Shown here: positions 4,529 to 10,143 of the stretch, piece after piece | Layout: every line of letters begins with the position of its first letter | Numbering within the stretch: position 1 is the stretch's first letter | Assembly (NCBI GenBank): GCA_012798135.1 | Contig: JAAZNU010000262.1 | Location: forward strand, 1 to 11,426 | DNA from: Veillonellaceae bacterium | Lineage (GTDB): Bacteria > Bacillota_C > Negativicutes > UBA1444 | Reading direction: 5' to 3' | Length of the DNA stretch: 11,426 nucleotides | Made by a program: the position numbers and the translations under genes | Notes under the pieces: generated by a model | What the model saw: the letters and a program-made list of their open reading frames with translations, nothing else | What the model was told of the DNA's origin: nothing | Databases searched by the model: none

Positions 4529-5047
4529 CTACCCCGTTCGCGCCCCCGCATCCGCCCACGATCTCACGTCTCCCGCCCTGTAGATCCGCCGGTTCCCGAC
4601 CATGCGCGCCACCGGGAGGACGCCCGCGGCGGCCGCGCGGTGCACCGTGGTCCGATCGACGTTGGCGATGCGCGCCGCCTGCCCGCCGGTGACCTCGAGG
4701 TCGTCGGTGAGACTGCTCGTATCACCGATGCAAGCCCGCACGGCCTGCCCCAGCAATGTCTCCCAAAACGCCGGTGGGATGTCGTACACGTGCTCCGTCG
4801 GCGGCGAGAACAACATCTCGCAGATGTCCTGGCATTGCTCATAGACCTCCGCGACGTCGCGGTCGCCCAGGGCGTGGGCGAAGATGTCGCGCAGCATTGC
4901 CGCCAGCGGCGTGTCCCCCCAGTCGGGCCAGACCACCCCGAACACGCCCAGCTCCTCCGCCAACTTCCATGCCGTGCGCGCCAAAGCCTGGTGCACGCGT
5001 TGGATCTCCTGCTCACGATCCTGCTCCGTGCTGTCCGTCAGTCTCAT
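4529..5047 (-). CDS. Excisionase-like HTH protein, candidate recombination directionality factor
   Basis: A 172-residue protein. Residues 117-165 are a MerR/excisionase-type winged helix-turn-helix: VTGGQAARIANVDRTTVHRA followed by GVLPVARMVGNRRIYRAGDV and a closing helix. The N-terminal 100 residues are helical and acidic (REQEIQRVHQALARTAWKLA, then DVAEVYEQCQDICEMLF) and match nothing I know. The start at 5045-5047 is fixed by a GGGAGG site; the open frame upstream is a shadow of the neighbouring gene. It is the second gene of the early unit driven from 5911-5940 and faces away from the integrase. Controlling excision is a reasonable guess. It could equally be an early transcription regulator. 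Confidence 0.68.
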   Translation of the reverse strand: MRLTDSTEQDREQEIQRVHQALARTAWKLAEELGVFGVVWPDWGDTPLAAMLRDIFAHALGDRDVAEVYEQCQDICEMLFSPPTEHVYDIPPAFWETLLGQAVRACIGDTSSLTDDLEVTGGQAARIANVDRTTVHRAAAAGVLPVARMVGNRRIYRAGDVRSWADAGARTG

Positions 5048-5066
5048 GTTTGCCTCCCATATCGAT

Positions 5067-5088
5067 GAGGGGCCCCGCAGGGCCCCTC
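5067..5088. other. Stem-loop between the two early genes
   Basis: GAGGGGCCC (5067-5075) pairs with GGGCCCCTC (5080-5088) around CGCA. It lies between the stop at 5113 and the ribosome-binding site of the next gene. Without a T-run it looks more like an attenuator or processing site than a terminator. Confidence 0.6.
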
Positions 5089-5112
5089 TGACGACGCGCA
5101 GGTGATTTCCAT

Positions 5113-5838
5113 TCAGTCCGCGCTCGTACCCGACACGCCGTGGTTGATGACGACCTTCCAGCAGGTGCCCGCAGGGAGGCTGATGCACCCATGCTGACCG
5201 TGGCGCAGGACGCGCGAACCATCGGGCAGGTTCTCGAGCTGGTGCGACCGGGGCAGGGCGCCCAGGTTGTCGGTGCGCTGCTGGATGAGCCAGACGTCGC
5301 CCTGACGCAAGACCGTCCGGCCCTGGTCCTGGGCGTTGCGCACCGCAGCGGGGGTGATGTACGCCAGCGCCTCCGCAACAGTCGTCATGCGACGCGGCAC
5401 CCGCACCGCCCAGACCTGGCAGTCCTCGACGCCCGCGACGTAGCACGCGCCCGTCCACCAGTCGCCGAACTTGTTGCTGTAGTGATAGCGGTACTCGGCA
5501 CCGTACAGCCAGACGCCGCCGACGCGGTCGCGGATGCGGCCGCCGTCCCAGCCAGTAGGCCGATCCAGCCCGCGCTCGGTGATGGCCTGCTCGGTGCGCT
5601 CGATGAGGGTCTCAGTCACGCGGTCGATGAACCGGACGGGCACCTCCGGCGTGTAGCCCGGGCGGATCCGGTTTTGCCGGTCGACCTCGGCGTCCAGTTC
5701 GGCGAGACGGCCCGTGAGTGTTCCGCCGTGATGCGCGACGAGGGTACGGGCGACCTCGCGGCGGTCCCTGGCGGTCAGAGCGAAACGGCGGATACGAGAC
5801 GCGACGGCTGCGACTGTGTTATGCTGTGTCTGCGACAT
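5113..5838 (-). CDS. Early protein with a C-terminal RQGD/HPEH-like domain, function unknown
   Basis: A 241-residue soluble protein, the first gene behind the strong leftward promoter. The N-terminal half is helical and basic (SRIRRFALTARDRREVART, then VRFIDRVTETLIERTEQAI). The middle is aromatic (GVWLYGAEYRYHYSNKFGDW). The C-terminal 65 residues contain RQGDVWLI (178-185), SHQLEN (198-203), RHGQHG (212-217) and LPAGTCWKVV (221-230). This pattern recalls short proteins in phages and plasmids built around RQGD, a histidine and HPEH-LP-G. That is a remembered resemblance and I know no assigned activity. The start has AGGAGAG about ten bases upstream. Early position and cargo-like domain make an anti-host or DNA-metabolism role possible but unproven. 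Confidence 0.7.
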   Translation of the reverse strand: MSQTQHNTVAAVASRIRRFALTARDRREVARTLVAHHGGTLTGRLAELDAEVDRQNRIRPGYTPEVPVRFIDRVTETLIERTEQAITERGLDRPTGWDGGRIRDRVGGVWLYGAEYRYHYSNKFGDWWTGACYVAGVEDCQVWAVRVPRRMTTVAEALAYITPAAVRNAQDQGRTVLRQGDVWLIQQRTDNLGALPRSHQLENLPDGSRVLRHGQHGCISLPAGTCWKVVINHGVSGTSAD

Positions 5839-5865
5839 GGGAGCTCACTCTCCTGTGTTGTATGC

Positions 5866-5894
5866 GGGGCGTCGCCCTGACCCGACGGCGCCCC
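5866..5894 (-). promoter_or_regulatory. Leader stem-loop in the early transcript
   Basis: GGGGC pairs with GCCCC at the ends (5866-5870, 5890-5894) and GTCG with CGAC inside, with a bulge on one side. It lies between the promoter and the ribosome-binding site of the gene ending at 5838, so it would sit in the 5' leader of the early mRNA. Confidence 0.45.
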
Positions 5895-5910
5895 GCTTGA
5901 CTATGTACCT

Positions 5911-5940
5911 ATTATATATCGTTGCTATCGTTGCTGTCAA
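5911..5940 (-). promoter_or_regulatory. Consensus early promoter with a tandem 9-bp spacer repeat
   Basis: On the minus strand TTGACA (5935-5940) and TATAAT (5911-5916) are both perfect consensus hexamers. The 18-base spacer (5917-5934) is exactly two copies of a 9-mer, TATCGTTGC on the plus strand. The start would be near 5904. The duplicated spacer is a natural operator for a phage repressor. It drives the genes 5838 to 4529. Confidence 0.85.
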
Positions 5941-5996
5941 CCCCCTACAGCAGATTTCTCGCAGGTTTTTCCACGCACCCGCCGAAACTACTGCCC

Positions 5997-7475
5997 ATGA
6001 CCGCATGGATCTACTCCCGCGTCTCCACGCAGCGCCAGGTGCCCGGGCTCTCCCTCGATGCACAGGAGGAGCGCGCCCGAGCCCGCGCAGCCGCCGATGG
6101 TCACCAGGATGCACAGGTCGTCCGGGACGCCGGCGTTAGCGGCCGCTCCATGGACCGCCCGGGAATCTCGCACCTGCTCGACCAGATCCGCCCCGGTGAC
6201 ACACTATATGTGTGGTCGATCTCGCGCCTCGGCCGCAACGTGCGCGAGGTTCTGCGCGTGGTCGAGGATCTCATCATCCCCCAGCAGATCATCTTGGTCA
6301 GTGTGACCGAGCCCATCGATACCAGCAACCCCGTCGGCCGCTGCATGCTCTCGATCCTCGCATCGCTGGCCCAGCTCGAGCGCGAGCAGATCAGCGGCGA
6401 CATGCGCCGCGGGATGGAGGAGCGCGTGGCCAGGGGCCTGCACTGGAGCACGCCGCCCTATGGCTACCGCTGCGAGGACAAGCGGCTCGTGCCGGATCCC
6501 CAGTTCACGGCCGTGGTGCGCGAGTTGTACGTGCGCGCGGCCAACGGCGCCACACGCCGCGAGCTCGCACGCTGGCTCAACGACCAGGGCGTCCCGACGC
6601 GCAGCGGCAGGCCCTGGCACTATGCGTCGGTCGCCCGCATCCTGAGCAATCCCGCCTACATGGGCCGCATCCCGTTCCGCGGCGACGTGCTGCCGGGCAC
6701 GCACGAGCCGTTGGTGCCCGACGATCTCTGGGACCAGGTACAACGCATCGTCGCCGTCCGCTCGCGGATCCCGCCGCCTGCCAGGGTGAGCTCATGGGCG
6801 TCGCTGTACCGCTGCGGTGTGTGCGGCAGCAGTGTCTGCATCAGTTCCGCCGGCGCGCACCCACGCCGCACATACCAGTGCGTGGCCCGCCTGCACGTGG
6901 TGGCCGCCCGGCGCCACGAATCTATCGGGACGCCGGCAGCCAAAGCCGACCACTGGTTGTGGGAGAGCTTCTGCCGGACCATTGCCGGCGAGTCGTTGCG
7001 GGAGTGGGAGAGACTGACAGGGGAGGACGGCCGCGACGCCGCACGCGACGCCGAGCGCCACGAACTCGCGGCCGAACGCGACAAGTTATTGTTGTCACTG
7101 GATCGCAATCACAGGGGATGGGTCAGTGGGTTGGTGCCGGAGGGGTTGTACGCCCAGGTCAACCGCGAACTGATGGAGGCCCTGGGGGCGGCCGAGCGGC
7201 GCCTGGGGGAATTGGCAACGCTCGACGACGCCATGAGCATCTCCCAGACGCTCACGGGCGGCCGGGAGATGCTGGAGTTGCTGGACAGCCGACAGCGCCG
7301 GGACGTGCTGCTGCGTCTGGTGGACCACGTGGGGCTGCGCCATAACGACCTGACGGTGCACTGGGCACTGCCGACGTTGCCGCGCATGCGCATCGAGCTA
7401 CCGCGCTACTGGTCGCCAGCGCGCAACTACGGCACCGCCCGCATCACCTACCTCCCCGCCACACTGCGCGATTAG
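5997..7475 (+). CDS. int: Large serine integrase
   Basis: A 492-residue large serine recombinase that would integrate the phage at an attB site. The N-terminal catalytic domain has YSRVSTQRQ with nucleophile S10, GVSGRSMDRP, and the arginine motif SRLGR (76-80). The Recombinase domain runs from PPYGYRC (153) to NPAYMGR (224). A zinc-ribbon segment follows (CGVC at 273-276, then TYQC ending at 295), but the usual fourth cysteine is absent and a nearby histidine may replace it. A coiled coil lies around 342-406. I chose the ATG at 5997 because the family begins M-x-x-W-I-Y-S-R-V-S; an upstream in-frame ATG falls within the opposing promoter. No clear ribosome-binding site precedes it. It converges with the endolysin gene, 36 bases away. 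Confidence 0.93.
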   Translation: MTAWIYSRVSTQRQVPGLSLDAQEERARARAAADGHQDAQVVRDAGVSGRSMDRPGISHLLDQIRPGDTLYVWSISRLGRNVREVLRVVEDLIIPQQIILVSVTEPIDTSNPVGRCMLSILASLAQLEREQISGDMRRGMEERVARGLHWSTPPYGYRCEDKRLVPDPQFTAVVRELYVRAANGATRRELARWLNDQGVPTRSGRPWHYASVARILSNPAYMGRIPFRGDVLPGTHEPLVPDDLWDQVQRIVAVRSRIPPPARVSSWASLYRCGVCGSSVCISSAGAHPRRTYQCVARLHVVAARRHESIGTPAAKADHWLWESFCRTIAGESLREWERLTGEDGRDAARDAERHELAAERDKLLLSLDRNHRGWVSGLVPEGLYAQVNRELMEALGAAERRLGELATLDDAMSISQTLTGGREMLELLDSRQRRDVLLRLVDHVGLRHNDLTVHWALPTLPRMRIELPRYWSPARNYGTARITYLPATLRD

Positions 7476-7512
7476 GCTACGCCACCTTGGTCGCAGAGCG
7501 CAGTCGCGCAGT
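7463..7512. other. Inverted-repeat junction, weak attP or terminator candidate
   Basis: ACTGCGCGA (7463-7471) is mirrored by TCGCGCAGT (7504-7512), giving a 50-base segment with inverted ends that spans the integrase stop and the endolysin stop. Serine-integrase attP sites are about this size and often adjoin the integrase gene. A long-loop terminator is the alternative. Confidence 0.25.
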
Positions 7513-8144
7513 CATCCCACATAGACCTTCCCCTCATCTCGCAGGTGATCCGTGATGCGCTCCACGCCCATGGCCTCCAGCACCTCCCGCGCGGGCACCC
7601 ATAGCTCATCGCCGCGGATCTCACCCCGGCGCGTCAGCACCTCGCCGGACTCCCGCTGCACGATGACGTAGGCCTCCGCCAGGCGGTAGCAGCCGGTCAC
7701 GCGGTCGGCGACGTCCGCCAGGGGCGTGAGCTTCGTGCCCGGGCTCCGCGGATTGCCCCGGGTCGCGCTGCTCGTGTTCTCGGCGATCTGCCCGTCGCCC
7801 ACGTAGATGGCGATGTGCCCGTAGGTGCCGGAGTTGCGGTTGATGCCCAGGATGTCGCCGGGGCGCATGGTCGCCGGGTCCACCTGGCGGCCGCCGGCGC
7901 GGAGCCGGTCGCACATGTCGGTCGCAGTCCCGGCCGCATACTCCCAGCCGCCATCACTGAGCCCGCAGGCGATCTCATGCACCTGGCGCACGAATCGCGC
8001 GCAGTACCCGCCTCGGTTGAGGTCGAGCCGTTGCGCACTCGCACCGCTGCCCAGGGTGATGTTGCTCTGCCCGTTTTGCCGCGCCCGCGCTGCCTGGGTC
8101 GCGATCTCGATGACCCGCCTCACGTGTGCCGCTGTGTACCTCAT
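7512..8144 (-). CDS. Cysteine-peptidase endolysin (NlpC/P60 or CHAP-like) with stalk-like C-terminal domain
   Basis: A 210-residue predicted cell-wall hydrolase cutting the peptide part of peptidoglycan. The catalytic cysteine is in GGYCARFVRQV (C48), the histidine in TYGHIAIYVGDG (H110), with AENTS (about 121-125) supplying the third polar group. RPGDILGI just before the histidine is typical of NlpC/P60 and CHAP folds, and I cannot choose between them. Residues 160-210 (VIVQRESGEVLTRRGEIRGD, then LWVPAREVLEAMGVERI, then GKVYVG) resemble the copper-amine-oxidase N-terminal-like stalk domain, a likely wall-binding part. The start at 8142-8144 is chosen over the ATG at 8162 because GGGAGG sits six bases ahead. 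There is no signal peptide, so release needs a holin. Confidence 0.83.
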   Translation of the reverse strand: MRYTAAHVRRVIEIATQAARARQNGQSNITLGSGASAQRLDLNRGGYCARFVRQVHEIACGLSDGGWEYAAGTATDMCDRLRAGGRQVDPATMRPGDILGINRNSGTYGHIAIYVGDGQIAENTSSATRGNPRSPGTKLTPLADVADRVTGCYRLAEAYVIVQRESGEVLTRRGEIRGDELWVPAREVLEAMGVERITDHLRDEGKVYVG

Positions 8145-8157
8145 GTCTGCCTCCCGT

Positions 8158-8252
8158 GGCACGGGCGTCTCGCCCGTGTGCCGTCGACCGTCCGTGTGCC
8201 GTCAGCCGTTCATCCTGCCCATCCTGCTCATCCTGTGAGTCTGCCGTCGCCG
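8158..8252 (+). repeat. Intergenic cassette 4: GGCAC hairpin plus 9-bp array
   Basis: A hairpin (CACGGGCG at 8160-8167 with CGCCCGTG at 8171-8178), three 9-bp units ending in CATCCTG (8209-8217, 8218-8226, 8227-8235) and TGAGTCTGCCGTCGCCGTC, which runs into the lipoprotein stop at 8253. It is organised like cassette 1. Confidence 0.85.
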
Positions 8253-8555
8253 TCATCCCGTCCGCAGTCCGCCAGTCTGCAGATCCAGCACCACCCACCG
8301 ACCGCGCACCACCAGCATGCCGCCTGGCTCCGGCCCATCCCAGTTGCCGGTGACAATCTCGCCCACCCGCGCGCTCAGCGTCCGCGCGATCGGCGCCACG
8401 GCGTACGCGCTCACCAGGCACCCGCGCGGCTGCCCGTCAGCGCCGAGCCAGAACACGACGTACCGCAGCGGGCCCGTCGCGGCGGCGGGCCGGTCGTCGT
8501 CACAGCCGGCCAGGGCGGCGAGCGCCAGCAGCGTCACCAGCAACGCGTGCCTCAT
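8253..8555 (-). CDS. Phage-encoded lipoprotein
   Basis: A 100-residue protein with a classic lipoprotein signal: MRH, a hydrophobic core (ALLVTLLALA) and the lipobox LAGC with C18 as the acylated residue. Asp at position +2 (CDDD) would favour retention in the inner membrane by the E. coli Lol rule, if the host sorts that way. The mature part is a small beta-rich domain (LRYVVFWLGADGQPRG, then GGMLVVRGRWVVLDLQ). The start at 8553-8555 is preceded by GGGGAT, and an ATG six codons upstream is possible. It lies between a holin-like gene and the endolysin gene. Candidates are an outer-membrane spanin-like role or superinfection exclusion. Proline-rich Rz1 features are absent. Confidence 0.75.
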   Translation of the reverse strand: MRHALLVTLLALAALAGCDDDRPAAATGPLRYVVFWLGADGQPRGCLVSAYAVAPIARTLSARVGEIVTGNWDGPEPGGMLVVRGRWVVLDLQTGGLRTG

Positions 8556-8579
8556 GTCGATCCCCACATTCATCCATGG

Positions 8580-8618
8580 GCACGGGGTGCCGCGGCAGCA
8601 CGCGGCGGGGCCCCGTGC
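8580..8618. repeat. GCACGGGG hairpin, cassette-related
   Basis: GCACGGGG (8580-8587) pairs with CCCCGTGC (8611-8618). The loop holds a smaller palindrome, TGCCGCGGCA. The arms resemble the GGCAC hairpins of the other cassettes, and it fills the spacer between the holin-like and lipoprotein genes. Confidence 0.55.
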
Positions 8619-8626
8619 TGCCGTTG

Positions 8627-8845
8627 TCACAGCGATCCTCCCGGACGCACACGCCGCCGCACCAGCACGCAGAACCAGACGCCCACACAGAACCCTCCCG
8701 CAGCGCTCACAGCAGCCGCTGTGAGCCGATCCGGGATGCGCGCGCAGCCGACGGCCAGGAGCGTCCCTCCGGCGGCCGCAGCGACGCACACAGCCGGCAG
8801 CAGGAGCCGTCGCCAGACCCAGCGCCAGTCAATCAGTCCGCCCAT
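8627..8845 (-). CDS. Two-TM holin-like protein
   Basis: A 72-residue protein with two transmembrane helices, about residues 14-35 (LLLPAVCVAAAAGGTLLAVG) and 41-62 (LTAAAVSAAGGFCVGVWFCV), a short tryptophan-rich N-terminus and a basic C-terminus (RRRVRPGGSL). Size, topology and charged tail fit a class II holin that would open the inner membrane for the endolysin two genes downstream. The start at 8843-8845 has a GAGGTG site, but this site is partly inside a small hairpin and lies just after a terminator, implying tight control. Sequence alone cannot separate a holin from an antiholin or a membrane accessory. Confidence 0.7.
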   Translation of the reverse strand: MGGLIDWRWVWRRLLLPAVCVAAAAGGTLLAVGCARIPDRLTAAAVSAAGGFCVGVWFCVLVRRRVRPGGSL

Positions 8846-8847
8846 CG

Positions 8848-8860
8848 TGCACCTCGTGCA
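8848..8860 (-). promoter_or_regulatory. Ribosome-binding site hairpin of the holin-like gene
   Basis: TGCAC and GTGCA form a five-base stem around a three-base loop (8848-8860), trapping the GAGGTG ribosome-binding site of the gene starting at 8845. It directly follows the T-run of the terminator. It may delay holin synthesis. Confidence 0.4.
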
Positions 8861-8899
8861 AAAAGCCCCTGGCCGGCGGGTGGGTGCGCCGGCCAGGGG
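8860..8899 (-). terminator. Rho-independent terminator upstream of the holin-like gene
   Basis: CCCCTGGCCGGCG (8866-8878) pairs perfectly with CGCCGGCCAGGGG (8887-8899) around an eight-base loop, and on the minus strand the stem is followed by C then five T residues (8864-8860). It would stop transcription arriving from the tail genes unless antiterminated. Confidence 0.85.
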
Positions 8900-8929
8900 T
8901 TGCGGGAGGCCCGCCTCGCGGCGGACTAC

Positions 8930-9298
8930 TCAGAACGCGATCTCAAACGTCCGGGCGATCCTGGCATACAGGTCGCCATCGAACTCCTCGTCGCGCATCA
9001 CCAGGGCGCCGAGTCTGACCTCCACGCCGGCGACATCGGTCAGCCCGATCCACACCCCGCCGGCAGTCAGCCCGCCGACCTGCAGCAGGTCCACGCCGAA
9101 CTCTCTACCGGCGAGTAATGGGAGGTCGTTGGGCAGCGTCCCAAGCCGCAGACCCAGGCTCACGCTCACCTGCTGCTGGTGCAGGAACGTCGTGCCTGCC
9201 CCGAGCTCGGGCTGCAGATCCCAGGCGATGCCATCTGCCCGCACCATGCTCGCCGTCATTGCCAGCGCCCACAGGACGCAGATCAGTATGTACCTCAT
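8930..9298 (-). CDS. Exported protein, possibly beta-barrel
   Basis: A 122-residue protein with a cleavable signal peptide: MRY, hydrophobic ILICVLWALAMTAS, and a likely cut after A21 (VRA/DG). The mature part alternates hydrophobic and polar residues in several strands (VSVSLGLRLGTLP, GVWIGLTDVAGVEVRLGALV, DLYARIARTFEIAF) and ends in phenylalanine, features of small outer-membrane barrels. At about 100 residues it is short for a complete barrel. The start at 9296-9298 has GAGGAG about nine bases upstream. It lies just before the strong terminator in the lysis/tail block. Surface modification of the host or a role in lysis are guesses; no family is recognised. Confidence 0.65.
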   Translation of the reverse strand: MRYILICVLWALAMTASMVRADGIAWDLQPELGAGTTFLHQQQVSVSLGLRLGTLPNDLPLLAGREFGVDLLQVGGLTAGGVWIGLTDVAGVEVRLGALVMRDEEFDGDLYARIARTFEIAF

Positions 9299-9322
9299 CG
9301 CGCATCACTCCTCGCCGTTTGT

Positions 9323-9357
9323 GGCACACGGGCGTCCCGCCCGTGTGCCGTCGCCGT
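9323..9357 (+). repeat. Intergenic cassette 5: perfect GGCAC hairpin
   Basis: GGCACACGGGCG (9323-9334) pairs perfectly with CGCCCGTGTGCC (9338-9349) around TCC, a 12-bp stem. The tail GTCGCCGT adjoins the stop codon at 9358. This copy lacks the 9-bp array. Confidence 0.85.
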
Positions 9358-9702
9358 TCAGCCGCTCCTCGTCACCGCATGCACAGCCGCCTCGATGTCC
9401 GCCTCGTCAATCTGGATCCCGCGCTCAGCCGCCCACGCTTTCACCTGGGCGAGCTTTTCCTTGCCCGCCTTCCCCGAAGCGTCTTTGAACTTCTGCTCCG
9501 CGGCCGCGACCAGCGTCCGCACCATGAGCGCGTTGCTGGTGCCGATCGTCAGCTCCAGCTCTGCCAGCTTCTTGTCGCGCCAGGCTCGGATTGCCTGTGT
9601 CGCAACCGCACCGACCGCACTGAGCACCAGCAGCAGCACCGCACCCAGCAGGTTGACCACCTGTGACTGCAGTTCCGGCGTCCACACGTCCGTGATGTGC
9701 AT
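9358..9702 (-). CDS. LL-H-type phage holin
   Basis: A 114-residue protein matching the layout of the phage LL-H holin family: a short N-terminus, one transmembrane helix (about residues 14-38, QVVNLLGAVLLLVLSAVGAV), then a long soluble helical part with the typical NALMVRTLVAAAEQKF and GKEKLAQVKAWAAERGIQID, closing with IEAAVHAV. Holins of this family sit in the inner membrane next to endolysin genes. The start at 9700-9702 has GGGAGG with usual spacing. It lies between a coiled-coil membrane protein and an exported protein, some 1.2 kb before the endolysin. Together with the two-TM protein at 8627 it gives this phage at least two holin candidates. Confidence 0.85.
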   Translation of the reverse strand: MHITDVWTPELQSQVVNLLGAVLLLVLSAVGAVATQAIRAWRDKKLAELELTIGTSNALMVRTLVAAAEQKFKDASGKAGKEKLAQVKAWAAERGIQIDEADIEAAVHAVTRSG

Positions 9703-9732
9703 GTCCCTGCCTCCCTCTCACCAACATGATGG

Positions 9733-9789
9733 GCACGGGGTGTCCCGTGCGCCGTTGGTCGTCTGTAGGGCGGGGGTTCATCCCCCGCC
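9733..9789 (+). repeat. Intergenic cassette 6: two hairpins
   Basis: GCACGGG (9733-9739) pairs with CCCGTGC (9744-9750), and GGCGGGGG (9769-9776) pairs with CCCCCGCC (9782-9789) around TTCAT. Both hairpins lie between the stop at 9805 and the LL-H-type holin gene. The second hairpin is a different module from the GGCAC type. Confidence 0.8.
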
Positions 9790-9804
9790 GGCCGTCTACG
9801 CCCA

Positions 9805-10092
9805 TCACTTCATATGCGTCGCCAGCGCGTCAATCAGCGGCCCCAGCAGCGTCCCGAGCAGCACCATCAGACCCACGAGCACGGTGCCGCCAAAGCTCAG
9901 CGTAGCCGTCCTATCGTCCTGTTTCCGCTGCACCTCATCCAACTTCTGATTCACTGTTCGGAGGTCGCCCCGCAGATCCGCCGCCAGGGTCTTCTGCGCC
10001 GTTTCCATGGCATCGAGCCGCTCCTTCATGTTGCGGATGTCCGCCGTGTTGGTCGCGCCGCGGACACAGTCATCGCCTGTCTGGTGGTCCAT
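9805..10092 (-). CDS. Coiled-coil membrane protein, XhlA-like
   Basis: A 95-residue protein. Residues 16-60 form a charged coiled coil (NTADIRNMKERLDAMETAQ, then VNQKLDEVQRKQDD), and residues 66-90 a C-terminal transmembrane helix (SFGGTVLVGLMVLLGTLLGP) with a short tail. This is the layout of XhlA-type phage proteins, which accompany holins. The start at 10090-10092 is preceded by GGGGGGTG; an ATG 16 codons upstream lies in a GC-rich hairpin and is less likely. It directly precedes the LL-H-type holin gene. A role in lysis is inferred from topology and place. Small tail-linked coiled-coil proteins look similar. Confidence 0.65.
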   Translation of the reverse strand: MDHQTGDDCVRGATNTADIRNMKERLDAMETAQKTLAADLRGDLRTVNQKLDEVQRKQDDRTATLSFGGTVLVGLMVLLGTLLGPLIDALATHMK

Positions 10093-10119
10093 TACGCACC
10101 CCCCGGGAGAAATGGCAAC

Positions 10120-10138
10120 GCCCCCGGGGCCCGGGGGC
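10120..10138. terminator. GC-rich palindrome, weak terminator candidate
   Basis: GCCCCCGG (10120-10127) pairs with CCGGGGGC (10131-10138) around GGC. On the minus strand it is followed by GTTGCCATTTC, not a real T-run. It lies after the tail-fibre-like gene, so it could lower transcription into the lysis block. Confidence 0.4.
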
Positions 10139-10143
10139 ATATG

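Noticed and set aside
5048..5458. N-terminal extension of the excisionase-like gene
   Set aside because: It is a shadow of the 5113-5838 gene, and the ATG at 5047 has a strong GGGAGG site.
5922..5996. Longer start for the serine integrase
   Set aside because: The extra 25 residues are not typical of the family, and the start would lie inside the opposing early promoter. M-T-A-W-I-Y-S-R-V-S is the normal beginning.
6212..7345. 377-codon plus-strand frame inside the integrase gene
   Set aside because: Out-of-frame shadow of the integrase with Arg/Gly-rich composition.
8145..8162. Upstream ATG of the endolysin (8162)
   Set aside because: It would begin inside the repeat cassette and would consume the GGGAGG ribosome-binding site of the ATG at 8144.
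7815..9488. 557-codon plus-strand open frame across the lysis block
   Set aside because: It runs antisense to seven or so genes with good starts, is rich in Arg/Pro/Ser/His as expected of GC-rich antisense frames, and has no domain or ribosome-binding site.
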